DNA from: Lentimicrobium sp.
Lineage (GTDB): Bacteria > Bacteroidota > Bacteroidia > Bacteroidales > Lentimicrobiaceae
DNA: 64,000 nucleotides
Direction: 5' to 3'
Assembly: GCA_019429275.1 (NCBI GenBank)
Contig: JAHYJC010000017.1
Location: forward strand, 1-64,000
Positions within the stretch are counted from its first letter, which is position 1, and every line of letters begins with the position of its first letter. Under the pieces are notes generated by a model. That model saw only the letters and a program-made list of their open reading frames with translations, searched no databases and was not told the origin of the DNA. A program made the translations under genes and the position numbers. Below are positions 27,201 through 35,789 of the stretch, one piece after another.

Positions 27201-28149
27201 AGAAAACTATACCTCGCTAAACTGGACCACTACAGGCACAGGAACATTCTCAGATGCCACAATTTTAAACCCTGTTTATACACCCGGGGCCGAAGATGTT
27301 GAAGCAGGTATTGTTGAATTCACACTCACCGGACTTTCTGCTGCACCCTGTTTTGAATCGATCAGCGTAACTTCGCTTACCATACTTCCACTGCCGGCTG
27401 CCTCAATGAGTGGTGATACTGCTTTTTGTATCGGAGCTACTGTTCCGGTTTCAATTGATCTTGCTGGTGCTGCACCCTGGATTGTTGAAATTGATGGTTA
27501 CGGTACAATTACCGCAACCGAAACTCCATATATATTTGAAGTTACTCCTGAGGTTTCGCAGCAATACAATTTACTATCTGTAACCGATGCTAACGGTTGC
27601 ACCGGAACCGCAACCGGCACGTTCCAGATAACAGTCAACTCTTTCCCTACAGTTTCTCTTACGCCTGATACTTCAGCCTGTTCAAACCATATAGTAACCC
27701 TAACTGCTTTGACGGATGCAAATGTTGAGTTTATGTGGACGCCCGGCAACTATCAAACTCAAAGTATCAGTGTTGATACTATCGGATTTGGCAATGGAAC
27801 CCACACCTGGACCGTTCAGATAACAGATGAAAACGGCTGTGTTTCTTCAGCAACTTCTAATGTTACTTTCAATGATTGTACAGGAATCGATGAATTCGGT
27901 AGCAGAAATTTCAGCGTTTATCCTAATCCTTCTGACGGAAACTTTACCATCAGGTTTGCAAAATTGCCTGAAAAACCAGTGAATATCACAATTTCAGATG
28001 TTTCTGAAAAAGAGGTTTACAAACTCGAAAACAGGGCCGTCTTTGATAATGAATTGAATATTCAGGTTCCCGGACTTGCTGCAGGTGTTTACTTCTTAAA
28101 ACTGGCCGCAGGCAATGAAATAAATATCATACGACTGGTTATTAAATAA
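24232..28149 (+). CDS. Secreted Asp-box (sialidase-like) propeller protein with T9SS sorting domain (1305 aa)
   Basis: The start is a GTG at 24232 (RKNLLLVILALIFATTGLFA, signal peptide cut before QK). The N-terminal half (about 125-510) is a six-bladed propeller with Asp-boxes (S-x-D-x-G-x-x-W): STDAGTTW, SDNQGVSW, STNDGVSW, SFDGGTTW, STDQGVSW and SINGGESW. I see no FRIP-type arginine motif, so sialidase activity is doubtful; it may bind glycans or proteins. Then follow two calcium-loop modules (522-536 and 639-653), the 135-residue module shared with the upstream peptidase (about 744-880), two repeats with ICxGxxxxLxGxxxxYxSLxWxTxGxGTF (about 890-1060), Ig/PKD-like domains, and a T9SS sorting domain (YPNPSDGNFT to the end). 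It is probably co-transcribed with the C25 peptidase; a terminator follows. Confidence 0.85.
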   Translation: MRKNLLLVILALIFATTGLFAQKPKKQLYMPDAPVTDKYKVDTRIDNMAYWRRMASLGLVPVAHEYAAPYGKYTGSQLTGRSVMTDDSPDVPVTTVNSTQSENSIFVNPNNPTSVLNSNNSTPNPVSGIYGANDFWSTDAGTTWDGHVQGAGGSNSGDPTTAISLSGRYYVGYIHSSGGQGVSYSDNQGVSWTPVLVAPSPGGWSSLLDKNHLWIDNSITSLHEGNLYDAWTNFGGSNDTEIEISRSTNDGVSWSSAVNISSAVNAGSHNQGVNVHTGPEGEVYAIWAIYDSWPSDEKAIGLAKSFDGGTTWQPATRIISNIRGIRNSGTGKNMRVNAFPSMAVDISNGPNRGTIYVVWPNIGTPGINTGNDMDVYMIKSTDQGVSWSAPAKVNQDTPGLGKQHYFPWITCDATNGNLSVIYYDDRNVASNQCEVYVSNSINGGESWEDLKVSDVSFTPQPISGLASSYFGDYLGIHAHGRWVYPVWTDNRTGFAMTYVSAFQSGPPPNQPWVIYQSHAINDADGNNNGLLDFGETLNLDITMENIGDQPATAVITTLTSSSSFITITDATEDLGDFEVGEVKSFPLAFELSVASNIPDDEIITFTLTSVDAADSTFISNFNIEAHAPSLQAGNLTISDPAGNGNGRLDPGETATLSILTSNPGNYFSNGVTGILTTSSPFITISNPTVDLGDIGPGILNAVDAEFEISVAPQTPIGHSVSLNYTVSSSLITLNKTYNTPVGLILEDWETGDYTSFAWQFEGTSPWTITTNPVYEGLYSSASGNIGNNQTSEMKVSYEVMNPDTISFYIKVSSEANYDFLSFYIDNALRGQWSGDVNWQQVKFPVDPGEHLFRWVYSKDVSVVGGQDKAWVDFIVFPAPLQTISYAGPDEIICGSETILLNGMATHYVSTLWTTSGDGTFEDSTQLSTFYTPGIADLESGIVILTLSATGPDDQVMTDDLSLSISLPAQVNAGAEALICAGIDVQLEGSGENYTSLNWTTTGTGTFSDATILNPVYTPGAEDVEAGIVEFTLTGLSAAPCFESISVTSLTILPLPAASMSGDTAFCIGATVPVSIDLAGAAPWIVEIDGYGTITATETPYIFEVTPEVSQQYNLLSVTDANGCTGTATGTFQITVNSFPTVSLTPDTSACSNHIVTLTALTDANVEFMWTPGNYQTQSISVDTIGFGNGTHTWTVQITDENGCVSSATSNVTFNDCTGIDEFGSRNFSVYPNPSDGNFTIRFAKLPEKPVNITISDVSEKEVYKLENRAVFDNELNIQVPGLAAGVYFLKLAAGNEINIIRLVIK

Positions 28150-28173
28150 AAGTTTTTTCTGTTATGAAATAGA

Positions 28174-28207
28174 AGAAGGATGCCCGATGGGTGTCCTTCT
28201 TTTATTT
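28174..28207 (+). terminator. Terminator after the Asp-box gene
   Basis: A 12-bp stem (28174-28185 with 28189-28200, G-U pairs allowed) with a GAT loop, followed by TTTATTT. It closes the C25/Asp-box transcription unit. Confidence 0.85.
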
Positions 28208-28265
28208 AGAATTATTATAAATTATCCGAATTTGCAATATTTCATACTTTTATAAAGATTTTATT

Positions 28266-28273
28266 TACTTTTG
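28266..28273 (+). promoter_or_regulatory. -7 element upstream of the second C25 gene
   Basis: TACTTTTG, a perfect TAnnTTTG, placed between the upstream terminator and the gene. The predicted leader is about 80 nt, longer than for most genes here. Confidence 0.5.
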
Positions 28274-28358
28274 CTGATAAGCAGGCGCGTTCATTTTCAA
28301 CGAATTAAAATACCTGAATGGCCTGTTCTAACACAAATCCCTTACTAAATCGCAGTCC

Positions 28359-31300
28359 ATGAGAACTTCTTTACCAGATTTCATTTCTAAAAGTTTGTGG
28401 GTAAAAATGGTTTATGCCATGATACTCTCTTTTACTTTTCTGGCCGCTTCCGCATCAGAATTTAAATATCACGACAGTTGGGGGAAAAATGGGTTAAGTC
28501 TCAAGCGTCAGAATGCCGATGGCATCGGTTTGAATTTTTCGATTCAGGAATTCCGGTTTGCTGAACGCGACATCAATGGCATTCAGATGACGGGAATTGA
28601 ATTTTCGGAATCAATGCTTCAAAACGACGAAGGAGCCCCCGATCTGCCGGGTTTTGGAAGGTACATTGCCATTCCGCAGGGTGCCACACCGGTCATAGAA
28701 ATTGTGAATATGCGCACTGAGCGTTTTACTGATGTAGAAATTGCTCCCGCGCCAAGAATTCCGCTTGATACAGATCAGGGTCCGTTGTATTATGAAAAAA
28801 ATCAGACCATTTATTCAAAAAATGAATTTTATCCTGCCCAAACGGTTCTTCTGGGCGATTTTTCAAAAATACGGGGTGTCGATGTGGCCATGTTGGGCAT
28901 TACTCCCTATCAGTATAATCCGGTAACAAAAGAGCTTATTGTTTATCGCGATATTGAAATTAATATTCGTTTTGAAGGAGGCAATCGTGAGTTTGGTGAA
29001 GAAAAATACCGCAACCCTTACTGGGATGTGATCATGGAAGATGTGATTTTCAATTATTCCTCTTTGCCTGAAATAGATTATAGTTCAAGAGCTGTAAATT
29101 ACAACAACAGAAGCACAGGTTGGGAATATGTAATTATTACCCCAAACAATGAAATATTCACGCAATGGGCTGATTCCATTAAAAAGTTCCGCACAGAAGA
29201 AGGCATTTATACAGGAATAGTGAAACTTTCTGAAATCGGAGAAAATGTTAATGCAGGAATGCTGGAGGCCTATGTAAATCAGGCCTATAATACCTGGGAT
29301 ATTCCCCCGGTAGCCATATTACTGCTTGGCGACTATGGAACAGCGGCTCAAAACGACAACAGCATCATTTCGCCAATTTATAACAACTATTGCGTTTCAG
29401 ATAACATTCTGGCCGATGTTAGTGGAAATCATATGCCAGATATTGTTTTTGCGCGCATCACAGCCCAGAATGCTGCTCAGCTTGAATCAATGATCGGGCG
29501 TTTTCTTAATTATGAGAGAAGGCCTCCAGTGAATCCGGCATTCTATGCCAATCCTATAACTGCGCTTGGATGGCAAACCGAACGCTGGTTTCAGATTTGC
29601 TCTGAAACGGTTGGAGGTTTCTGGAAAAACGCATTGGGAAAAACACCGGTTCGAATTAACGAGATTTATCAGGGAACACCAGGTGCCATCTGGTCAACCG
29701 CCACAAATACATCAACGGTTGTGGGAGTATTCGGCCCCGCCGGGTTGGGTTATATTCCGGCAACACCTTCAGAATTGGGAAACTGGAGTGGCGGAAATGC
29801 ATCCCAGATTAACAACGCCCTCAATGCCGGTTCATTTATGCTGATGCATCGCGACCATGGTTATGAGTACGGCTGGGGTGAACCGTCCTATACAAACTCA
29901 AGCATAAATGGCCTCACCAATACAGATCTCAGTTTTATTCTTTCAATTAACTGCCTGACCGGAAAATACAATCATAGTTCAGAAAGTTTTACCGAAAAAT
30001 TCCACCGTCATACTTTTATGGGCCAACCTGCCGGAGCACTGGGACTTACAGCAGCATCCGAAGTTTCTTATTCGTTTGTAAATGATGTTTATGTTTGGGG
30101 AATGATGGACAATATGTGGCCGGCATTCATGCCACAATATGGAGCCGTTCCCGGTCCAAGGGGAATATTGCCTGCCTTCGGCAATGCAGCCGGAAAATAT
30201 TTCCTGCAGCAGTCGAACTGGCCCTATAACACCAACAACAAACAGGTAACCTACAATCTTTTCCATCATCATGGTGATGCTTTCCTGAAGGTGTGTTCAG
30301 AGGTTCCACAAAATATTAGTGCAATCTACGATACCGAAATTTATGAATCAGAAACTGTATTTACAATAACAGCAACACCCAATTCAAAAGTGTCACTCAC
30401 TGCTGGTGATGAGATTCTTGGAACCGGTACAACAGGTTTTATCGCAACCATTGATATTGCTATCCCCGCTCAGCCTGCAGGGACCCGCATAAAAGTTGTG
30501 ATCACCAACTCAAATTTCAACCGTTATGAGGGCTGGGTAGATGTAATTCCGATGGTTACTTCAGCAATGGCAGGCGATGATATGATCATTTGCGAAGGGG
30601 TTGAAACTCTACTGAACGGCTCAGCCAACAATTATACGTCTCTGTTATGGGAAACCAATGGAAATGGAACTTTCAGCGATGCCTCCATCCTTAATCCGAT
30701 TTACACGCCATCTGCAGAAGATTATACACTTGGATCTGTTGTGCTCTCTCTTACTGCCATGAATCCACAGATTGGTGATTCAACAGACTTTATGAATCTT
30801 GCTTTTCAGCCGGCCCCTGTTATTGCTGCTGAAAATACAGTTAACCTTTGTGCCGGAGAAAGTTTCAATGTGGGAATCATCATTGAGAACCAAACATCTG
30901 TCACCTGGTCAACTTCAGGAGATGGTACTTTTGATGATCCTGCTAACATTACACCAAATTATACCCCTGGAAACAGTGATATTGAATCAGGTAATGTAGT
31001 TCTGACCGTCGCCGCAGCAAACGAATTTTGTGAGCCAGTTGAATTTCAAATTGAGCTTTTGATACATGCTCTTCCCGAGCCTTTAATTCAGGGCCCTGAA
31101 TCAGTTTGTCAGTTTGTTCAGGAAGTTGCTTATATGGCCGCTTCAGAAGGCAATGAATATCTATGGGATGTAACCGGAGGTAGTATCACAGCTGGCCAAA
31201 ATACAGTTGCACCCACTGTTACATGGGAAACACCCGGCACAGGTATTATTACCCTTACTGAAACCAATCTTTCTGGTTGCTCACAATCCATCACATTTGA

Positions 31301-32069
31301 AGTTGAAATCAAAGCAGCACCAACACCGGCCATTGGAGGAAACGAAAGGGTATGCGCTAACAGCGAACAAAACATTTATTCCACTCCTGCAGTTGAAGGA
31401 AATACTTACGAATGGATTGCCACCGGCGGAAATATTGTTTCCGGTGCCAACTCACAAGAGGTAACCGTTAACTGGGGAGGAAATGGGAGCGGGCTTCTTA
31501 CGCTTGTTGAAACCAACGTTTCGAACACATGTGCTTCCCAGGCAGAATTTAATGTTCTGATAAGTTCACCCGAAATAAATTTGGGTGCCGATACCACCAT
31601 TTGCCTTACACATGTGCTTATGCTCACAGGACAAAGCGGGTTTAATTCCTATACCTGGTCAACCGGTGAAACCACACAAAGCATACAACTGTCCGGACAA
31701 GCACTTGGCATCAGTTCTGCTTCGTATTCACTTAATATTACTGATGAATTTGGCTGTCTGGGTACAGATGCGATACTGGTCACCGTTGAAGCCTGTACCG
31801 GAATCGAAGAAATTTCTGACGTAGCCGGAATCACAATTCTTCCCAATCCGAGTGATGGTAACTTCACCCTGGAAATGAACAGTGCTGCTTCAGGAAAAAC
31901 CCACATCAGCATCATTAACACCCAGGGAAAAGTTCTATATAACAAAAATGTTGTAATTAGCCAATTGTATCACAAGGAAACCCTGCAACTGAATATTGGT
32001 AGTGGTGTTTATATGATTAGAATTGAATCAGAAATAGGTAGTTTCATAAGGAAACTGGTGATAAATTAG
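28359..32069 (+). CDS. Second C25 (gingipain-like) cysteine peptidase with T9SS sorting domain (1236 aa)
   Basis: Signal peptide in about 1-33 (MVYAMILSFTFLAASAS). The propeptide (about 40-245) includes GAPDLPGFGRYIAIPQGA, typical of gingipain prodomains. The C25 domain (about 255-640) has the dyad His500 in MHRDHGYEYG and Cys532 in SINCLTGKYN, with LLLGDYGTA and HMPDIVFARITA. Residues about 650-740 form an Ig-like domain. Two repeats of the ICEGxETLLNGSANNYTSLL type (about 745-910) match those in the Asp-box protein, followed by two PKD-like modules (QGPESVCQF and GGNERVCAN) and a third (LGADTTICLT). The C-terminus is a T9SS sorting domain (LPNPSDGNFTLEM), nearly the same opening as in the Asp-box protein. 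It is a separate transcription unit with its own promoter and terminator. Catalytic residues are intact. Confidence 0.88.
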   Translation: MRTSLPDFISKSLWVKMVYAMILSFTFLAASASEFKYHDSWGKNGLSLKRQNADGIGLNFSIQEFRFAERDINGIQMTGIEFSESMLQNDEGAPDLPGFGRYIAIPQGATPVIEIVNMRTERFTDVEIAPAPRIPLDTDQGPLYYEKNQTIYSKNEFYPAQTVLLGDFSKIRGVDVAMLGITPYQYNPVTKELIVYRDIEINIRFEGGNREFGEEKYRNPYWDVIMEDVIFNYSSLPEIDYSSRAVNYNNRSTGWEYVIITPNNEIFTQWADSIKKFRTEEGIYTGIVKLSEIGENVNAGMLEAYVNQAYNTWDIPPVAILLLGDYGTAAQNDNSIISPIYNNYCVSDNILADVSGNHMPDIVFARITAQNAAQLESMIGRFLNYERRPPVNPAFYANPITALGWQTERWFQICSETVGGFWKNALGKTPVRINEIYQGTPGAIWSTATNTSTVVGVFGPAGLGYIPATPSELGNWSGGNASQINNALNAGSFMLMHRDHGYEYGWGEPSYTNSSINGLTNTDLSFILSINCLTGKYNHSSESFTEKFHRHTFMGQPAGALGLTAASEVSYSFVNDVYVWGMMDNMWPAFMPQYGAVPGPRGILPAFGNAAGKYFLQQSNWPYNTNNKQVTYNLFHHHGDAFLKVCSEVPQNISAIYDTEIYESETVFTITATPNSKVSLTAGDEILGTGTTGFIATIDIAIPAQPAGTRIKVVITNSNFNRYEGWVDVIPMVTSAMAGDDMIICEGVETLLNGSANNYTSLLWETNGNGTFSDASILNPIYTPSAEDYTLGSVVLSLTAMNPQIGDSTDFMNLAFQPAPVIAAENTVNLCAGESFNVGIIIENQTSVTWSTSGDGTFDDPANITPNYTPGNSDIESGNVVLTVAAANEFCEPVEFQIELLIHALPEPLIQGPESVCQFVQEVAYMAASEGNEYLWDVTGGSITAGQNTVAPTVTWETPGTGIITLTETNLSGCSQSITFEVEIKAAPTPAIGGNERVCANSEQNIYSTPAVEGNTYEWIATGGNIVSGANSQEVTVNWGGNGSGLLTLVETNVSNTCASQAEFNVLISSPEINLGADTTICLTHVLMLTGQSGFNSYTWSTGETTQSIQLSGQALGISSASYSLNITDEFGCLGTDAILVTVEACTGIEEISDVAGITILPNPSDGNFTLEMNSAASGKTHISIINTQGKVLYNKNVVISQLYHKETLQLNIGSGVYMIRIESEIGSFIRKLVIN

Positions 32070-32080
32070 TATATCTGCAA

Positions 32081-32120
32081 ATAACAAAAAGCCCGTTGTA
32101 ACTGACGGGCTTTTTGTTAT
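32081..32120 (+). terminator. Terminator after the second C25 gene
   Basis: A perfect 16-bp inverted repeat (32081-32096 with 32105-32120) with a GC core GCCCGT and an 8-nt loop. The A-run and T-run on either side would let it work in both directions. Confidence 0.9.
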
Positions 32121-32225
32121 TCTGAAATTTTTCATGGATTACAAATAACTGAACTGATCATTAATATTTATTTAGCTTAAAAACTTGTAGTATTTTTAAT
32201 GGCTGTAAGTTTCAATATCTAAAAA

Positions 32226-34283
32226 ATGGCTGCCCTGGAGAAACCTAAAATTCTGATTGTTGACGATATTGAGGTTAACCTGATCCTATTGGAAACCGTT
32301 CTCAGAAAGGAGGATGCTGTTATCCTCAGGGCAAGCAGCGGTTTTGCAGCCCTTGAAATTTCTGAAGTGAATGACCTTGCACTCATCATCCTTGATGTTT
32401 CAATGCCAGGAATGAACGGCTTTGAGTTGGCTGAACGCATAAGAAACCAGAAAAATAACTCTCTCACTCCTATAATCTTTGTATCAGCCGTTCTTTACGA
32501 TCAGCAAAGTATTGTAAAGGGCTATCAGTCAGGAGCCGTGGACTATCTGACCAAGCCATTCAGGAATGAAGTTTTGTTAGGCAAGGTAAGGATGTTTCTT
32601 AGCATTCATAAACAAAACAGGGAAATACAGCAAACCAGCCTGGCGTTGAAAGAAAGTGTTGACAGGTATCAAAAAGCAGAAAATACGCTGATGTTCCGAT
32701 ATCAGCTGGAACGCATCATATCTCTTGCTTCGGCCAGATTTTCCGGAAAGTTTGATATTGACAGTTCACTTCAGTTTATGCTGAGCGATCTGGCACAACT
32801 ATTAAATGCAGCCGACGCCTTGTTTTTTACCCTTGATGGGCTGAAATCAGTCAGTCTCATGTCCTCTTCAGATCAGAAAAGCAAATCTTTACCAGAACCT
32901 TCCGATTCTTTCGTAAAGGCATTGTTTTCAGCCAGAGACAACTGTAATGTTTTAATTTATTCCACATCAGAAAATAATCAATGGTATAGTCCCGGAAATA
33001 AATTTGAAACAAATACTGATGGAAACGGAATAGCTATACCGGTTAACTTGTCGGATAAGCCATACGGCTGTATTCTGATAAAGGGATGCAATGATATAGA
33101 CCTGTTTGAGCATCAGGACGTTTGTTCGCTTGGAGTTTTCGGCACCATAAGCGGCAACGCTCTCGAAAGAGCTTACACACGGTTAGAACTTGAAAAAAGC
33201 GAACAAAAATATCGTAGCTATATTGAAAATGCGCCCGATTGCATTCTGGTTACGGAAATAACCGGTGAAATCGTTGAAATCAACAACGCCGCTATCCATC
33301 TTTTTGGCATTGAGGCCAATGAATTATTCAAATACAATCTAAAGGAATTGCTGCAAACCGAAAATGTGACAGGGCAATATCCCGATTTTGAAGGCCTGTT
33401 AATAAATAAGAAAAGCCAGGCAGAGTTTTTTGTAAATAAAGGGAAATCAACATTAATTGTAAAGGCAGAAAGTGTTCAGTTGCCTGATGGAAAATTTCTG
33501 ATTTTTTGCTCCGATATAACGGCCACCCGGGAAATGGAAAAACACCTGATCCATACAGAGCGTATGGTTGGTATAGGAGAAATGGCAACAGGCATTGCCC
33601 ATGAAATCAACCAACCTTTAAATACAATTTCTTTTGGTATTGATAATCTGATGCAGGCAATTACAAACAAGCAGGCCGATGAAAATTACATTAAAGAAAA
33701 GTCGCGTAAGATTTTTGAAGGCATTCACCGAATGCGAACCATCATTGACCACGTACGGACTTTTTCTCGAAGCAACGACGATTATATCAATTCCGAATTC
33801 AGCCTGAATGAGAGCATTACCAATGCAATATCTCTCGTAAGTGAGCAATATAAGAATCATGGTATTCTGATTGAAACAAGGCTGGCGGCCGACCAGGAAG
33901 TTACCATTTCGGGCAACACCTTTAAAATGGAACAGGTAATTTTGAATCTGCTGTCAAATTCAAAAGATTCATTTGATGAAATGAAGCCATCAGAAAATCA
34001 GACTTTTTCACCCAAAATTGAGGTCTTAAGCCAAAAAACTGATGGGCTGATTCGGGTAACTGTTTCTGACAATGGTTCGGGTATTTCAGCTGAACACATG
34101 GAACACATTACGGCTCCGTTTTTTACAACCAAAGAGCCGGGAAAGGGAACCGGACTGGGATTATCCATTTCGTATGGTATTGTAAAGGAGCACAAAGGTG
34201 AGATTTCTTTCAAAAGTGAGACCGGAAAAGGAACAACGGTTACTCTTGAATTTCGCATTAATGACAGGCAAACCGACCAATAA
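32226..34283 (+). CDS. Hybrid response regulator/sensor histidine kinase (REC-GAF-PAS-HisKA-HATPase)
   Basis: A soluble 685-residue kinase. An N-terminal receiver domain (about 7-125) has the phospho-acceptor Asp57 (LIILDVSMPG) and DYLTKP. A GAF-like sensor region follows (about 155-315), then PAS (about 325-440; SYIENAPDCILVTEI), HisKA with His459 (GIAHEINQPLNT), and an ATPase domain with N-box QVILNLLSNSKDSF, G1 VSDNGSGIS and G2 GTGLGLSISYG. No transmembrane segment is visible, so it is cytoplasmic. The receiver at the N-terminus suggests it takes phosphate or signal from another kinase. The sigma-54 response regulator follows 15 bases downstream and is its likely partner. Its targets are unknown; the adjacent secreted proteases are candidates by position only. 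Confidence 0.9.
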   Translation: MAALEKPKILIVDDIEVNLILLETVLRKEDAVILRASSGFAALEISEVNDLALIILDVSMPGMNGFELAERIRNQKNNSLTPIIFVSAVLYDQQSIVKGYQSGAVDYLTKPFRNEVLLGKVRMFLSIHKQNREIQQTSLALKESVDRYQKAENTLMFRYQLERIISLASARFSGKFDIDSSLQFMLSDLAQLLNAADALFFTLDGLKSVSLMSSSDQKSKSLPEPSDSFVKALFSARDNCNVLIYSTSENNQWYSPGNKFETNTDGNGIAIPVNLSDKPYGCILIKGCNDIDLFEHQDVCSLGVFGTISGNALERAYTRLELEKSEQKYRSYIENAPDCILVTEITGEIVEINNAAIHLFGIEANELFKYNLKELLQTENVTGQYPDFEGLLINKKSQAEFFVNKGKSTLIVKAESVQLPDGKFLIFCSDITATREMEKHLIHTERMVGIGEMATGIAHEINQPLNTISFGIDNLMQAITNKQADENYIKEKSRKIFEGIHRMRTIIDHVRTFSRSNDDYINSEFSLNESITNAISLVSEQYKNHGILIETRLAADQEVTISGNTFKMEQVILNLLSNSKDSFDEMKPSENQTFSPKIEVLSQKTDGLIRVTVSDNGSGISAEHMEHITAPFFTTKEPGKGTGLGLSISYGIVKEHKGEISFKSETGKGTTVTLEFRINDRQTDQ

Positions 34284-34298
34284 ATACTACCAGAAAGA

Positions 34299-35678
34299 AT
34301 GACCAAAACAAAATTAAGGGTACTTATACTTGACGACGAAACAGATTTTTCTGATGAACTCAAGGAGTTTCTGCAACTTCATGATTTTGAAGTATATACT
34401 GCCAATACGCCGGGCGAAGGATTTGAAAGCCTGAGAAGACGCCCTTACGACCTGATGATTTTAGACATCAGGCTTCCCGGAATGAGCGGACTTGACATAC
34501 TCAAACAGGTGCGAAAATTATATCCTTCCATGGAAGTGATCATCATTTCCGGACACGGAGATATGGATACGGTAATTCAAGCCATGCGCGACGGAGCCAT
34601 AGATTACCTCAGGAAACCTTTCCGGCACATCGACATCCAGCTTTCTATTGAGAGAACAGAGAAATACCTTAAACTTTATCGGCAGTTTCGTGAGATTCAG
34701 GATAAGCATTCTCTGATTTCATCAGAACTGGAGCGAATGATCGACCGGAATTTTATTGGGGAAAGCCGTCCAATCAGACAAGTGCTTGAGCTTGCCAGTA
34801 CCGCATCAAAATATCCAAACACCAATGTGCTGATTACCGGAGAAAGCGGAACGGGTAAAGAAATTATTGCCCGCATCATACATTACTCGAGCGGGCAGAA
34901 AAGTCATCCTTTTTGTGCTGTAAACAGTAGCGCTGTTTCAGAGTCGTTGCTCGAAAGCGAATTTTTTGGACATGTCAAAGGTTCATTTACTGGCGCAATC
35001 AATGATAAAAAAGGATATTTTGAAGTTGCAAACGGAGGAACACTTTTTCTTGATGAAATAGCTGACATGCCTTTTGCGCTGCAGGCCAAATTACTGCGCG
35101 CCATCGAGGAAAAAAAGATAAAAAGAGTAGGAGGAACCGACGAAATTCAGGTTGAATTCAGGATAATTGCTGCAACAAATCACGATGTTGAAAACCTGAT
35201 AGAAAGCAGGCAATTCCGCCTCGATCTTTTTCACAGGCTAAACACACTAACTATAAGTATTCCGCCGCTTCGCGAAAGGCCGGAAGATATTGAACCCTTG
35301 CTGAGGTATTTTGTAAATTATTTTTCGGAAAAATTAAACAAACCTATACCTAAAATCAGCACACAACTTTTTGAAACCATAAAAGAGTATAGTTTTCCGG
35401 GGAATGTTCGCGAACTCAGAAATATGGTTGAGCGTGCCATGATATTCTGCAATACCCAAACCCTGAGTACGATTGATTTTCAGTTTACCGATAAAAAGGG
35501 AATCAAAACCAGTAATGCCGTGGTTTTGAATCTCGAGGAGCAGGAACAAAATTTAATTCTCACCGCGTTGAACGAATGTGGATACAATCAGGTTATGGCT
35601 GCCAAAATGCTGGGAATTTCGCGCGATTCTCTCATCAGGAGAATGAAAAAGTTCAACATTAAGATTACAAAAGATTAA
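34299..35678 (+). CDS. NtrC/AtoC-type sigma-54 response regulator (459 aa)
   Basis: A transcription activator for sigma-54 promoters. The receiver domain (about 6-120) has Asp56 (LMILDIRLPGMSG). The AAA+ domain (about 145-375) has Walker A GESGTGKE, the sigma-54 contact loop GSFTGA, and Walker B LFLDEIADMP. The C-terminal Fis-type HTH (about 415-455) reads NECGYNQVMAAKMLGISRDS. All functional motifs are present. It sits 15 bases after the hybrid kinase in the same transcript, so the two form a two-component pair. A convergent terminator follows. Confidence 0.93.
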   Translation: MTKTKLRVLILDDETDFSDELKEFLQLHDFEVYTANTPGEGFESLRRRPYDLMILDIRLPGMSGLDILKQVRKLYPSMEVIIISGHGDMDTVIQAMRDGAIDYLRKPFRHIDIQLSIERTEKYLKLYRQFREIQDKHSLISSELERMIDRNFIGESRPIRQVLELASTASKYPNTNVLITGESGTGKEIIARIIHYSSGQKSHPFCAVNSSAVSESLLESEFFGHVKGSFTGAINDKKGYFEVANGGTLFLDEIADMPFALQAKLLRAIEEKKIKRVGGTDEIQVEFRIIAATNHDVENLIESRQFRLDLFHRLNTLTISIPPLRERPEDIEPLLRYFVNYFSEKLNKPIPKISTQLFETIKEYSFPGNVRELRNMVERAMIFCNTQTLSTIDFQFTDKKGIKTSNAVVLNLEEQEQNLILTALNECGYNQVMAAKMLGISRDSLIRRMKKFNIKITKD

Positions 35679-35735
35679 TAAATAGCCCTGTTTACATTAG
35701 CTACACAATTACAAGTCAGGAACGGTTTAAAAAAG

Positions 35736-35771
35736 AAAAGCCTCCCGGGTATAATAGACCAGAAGGCTTTT
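35736..35771. terminator. Convergent terminator
   Basis: AAAAGCCT (35736-35743) pairs with AGGCTTTT (35764-35771). The stem is flanked by A- and T-runs, so it can end both the plus-strand regulator and the minus-strand peptidase transcripts. Confidence 0.65.
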
Positions 35772-35789
35772 AATACAGATAATAACTGT

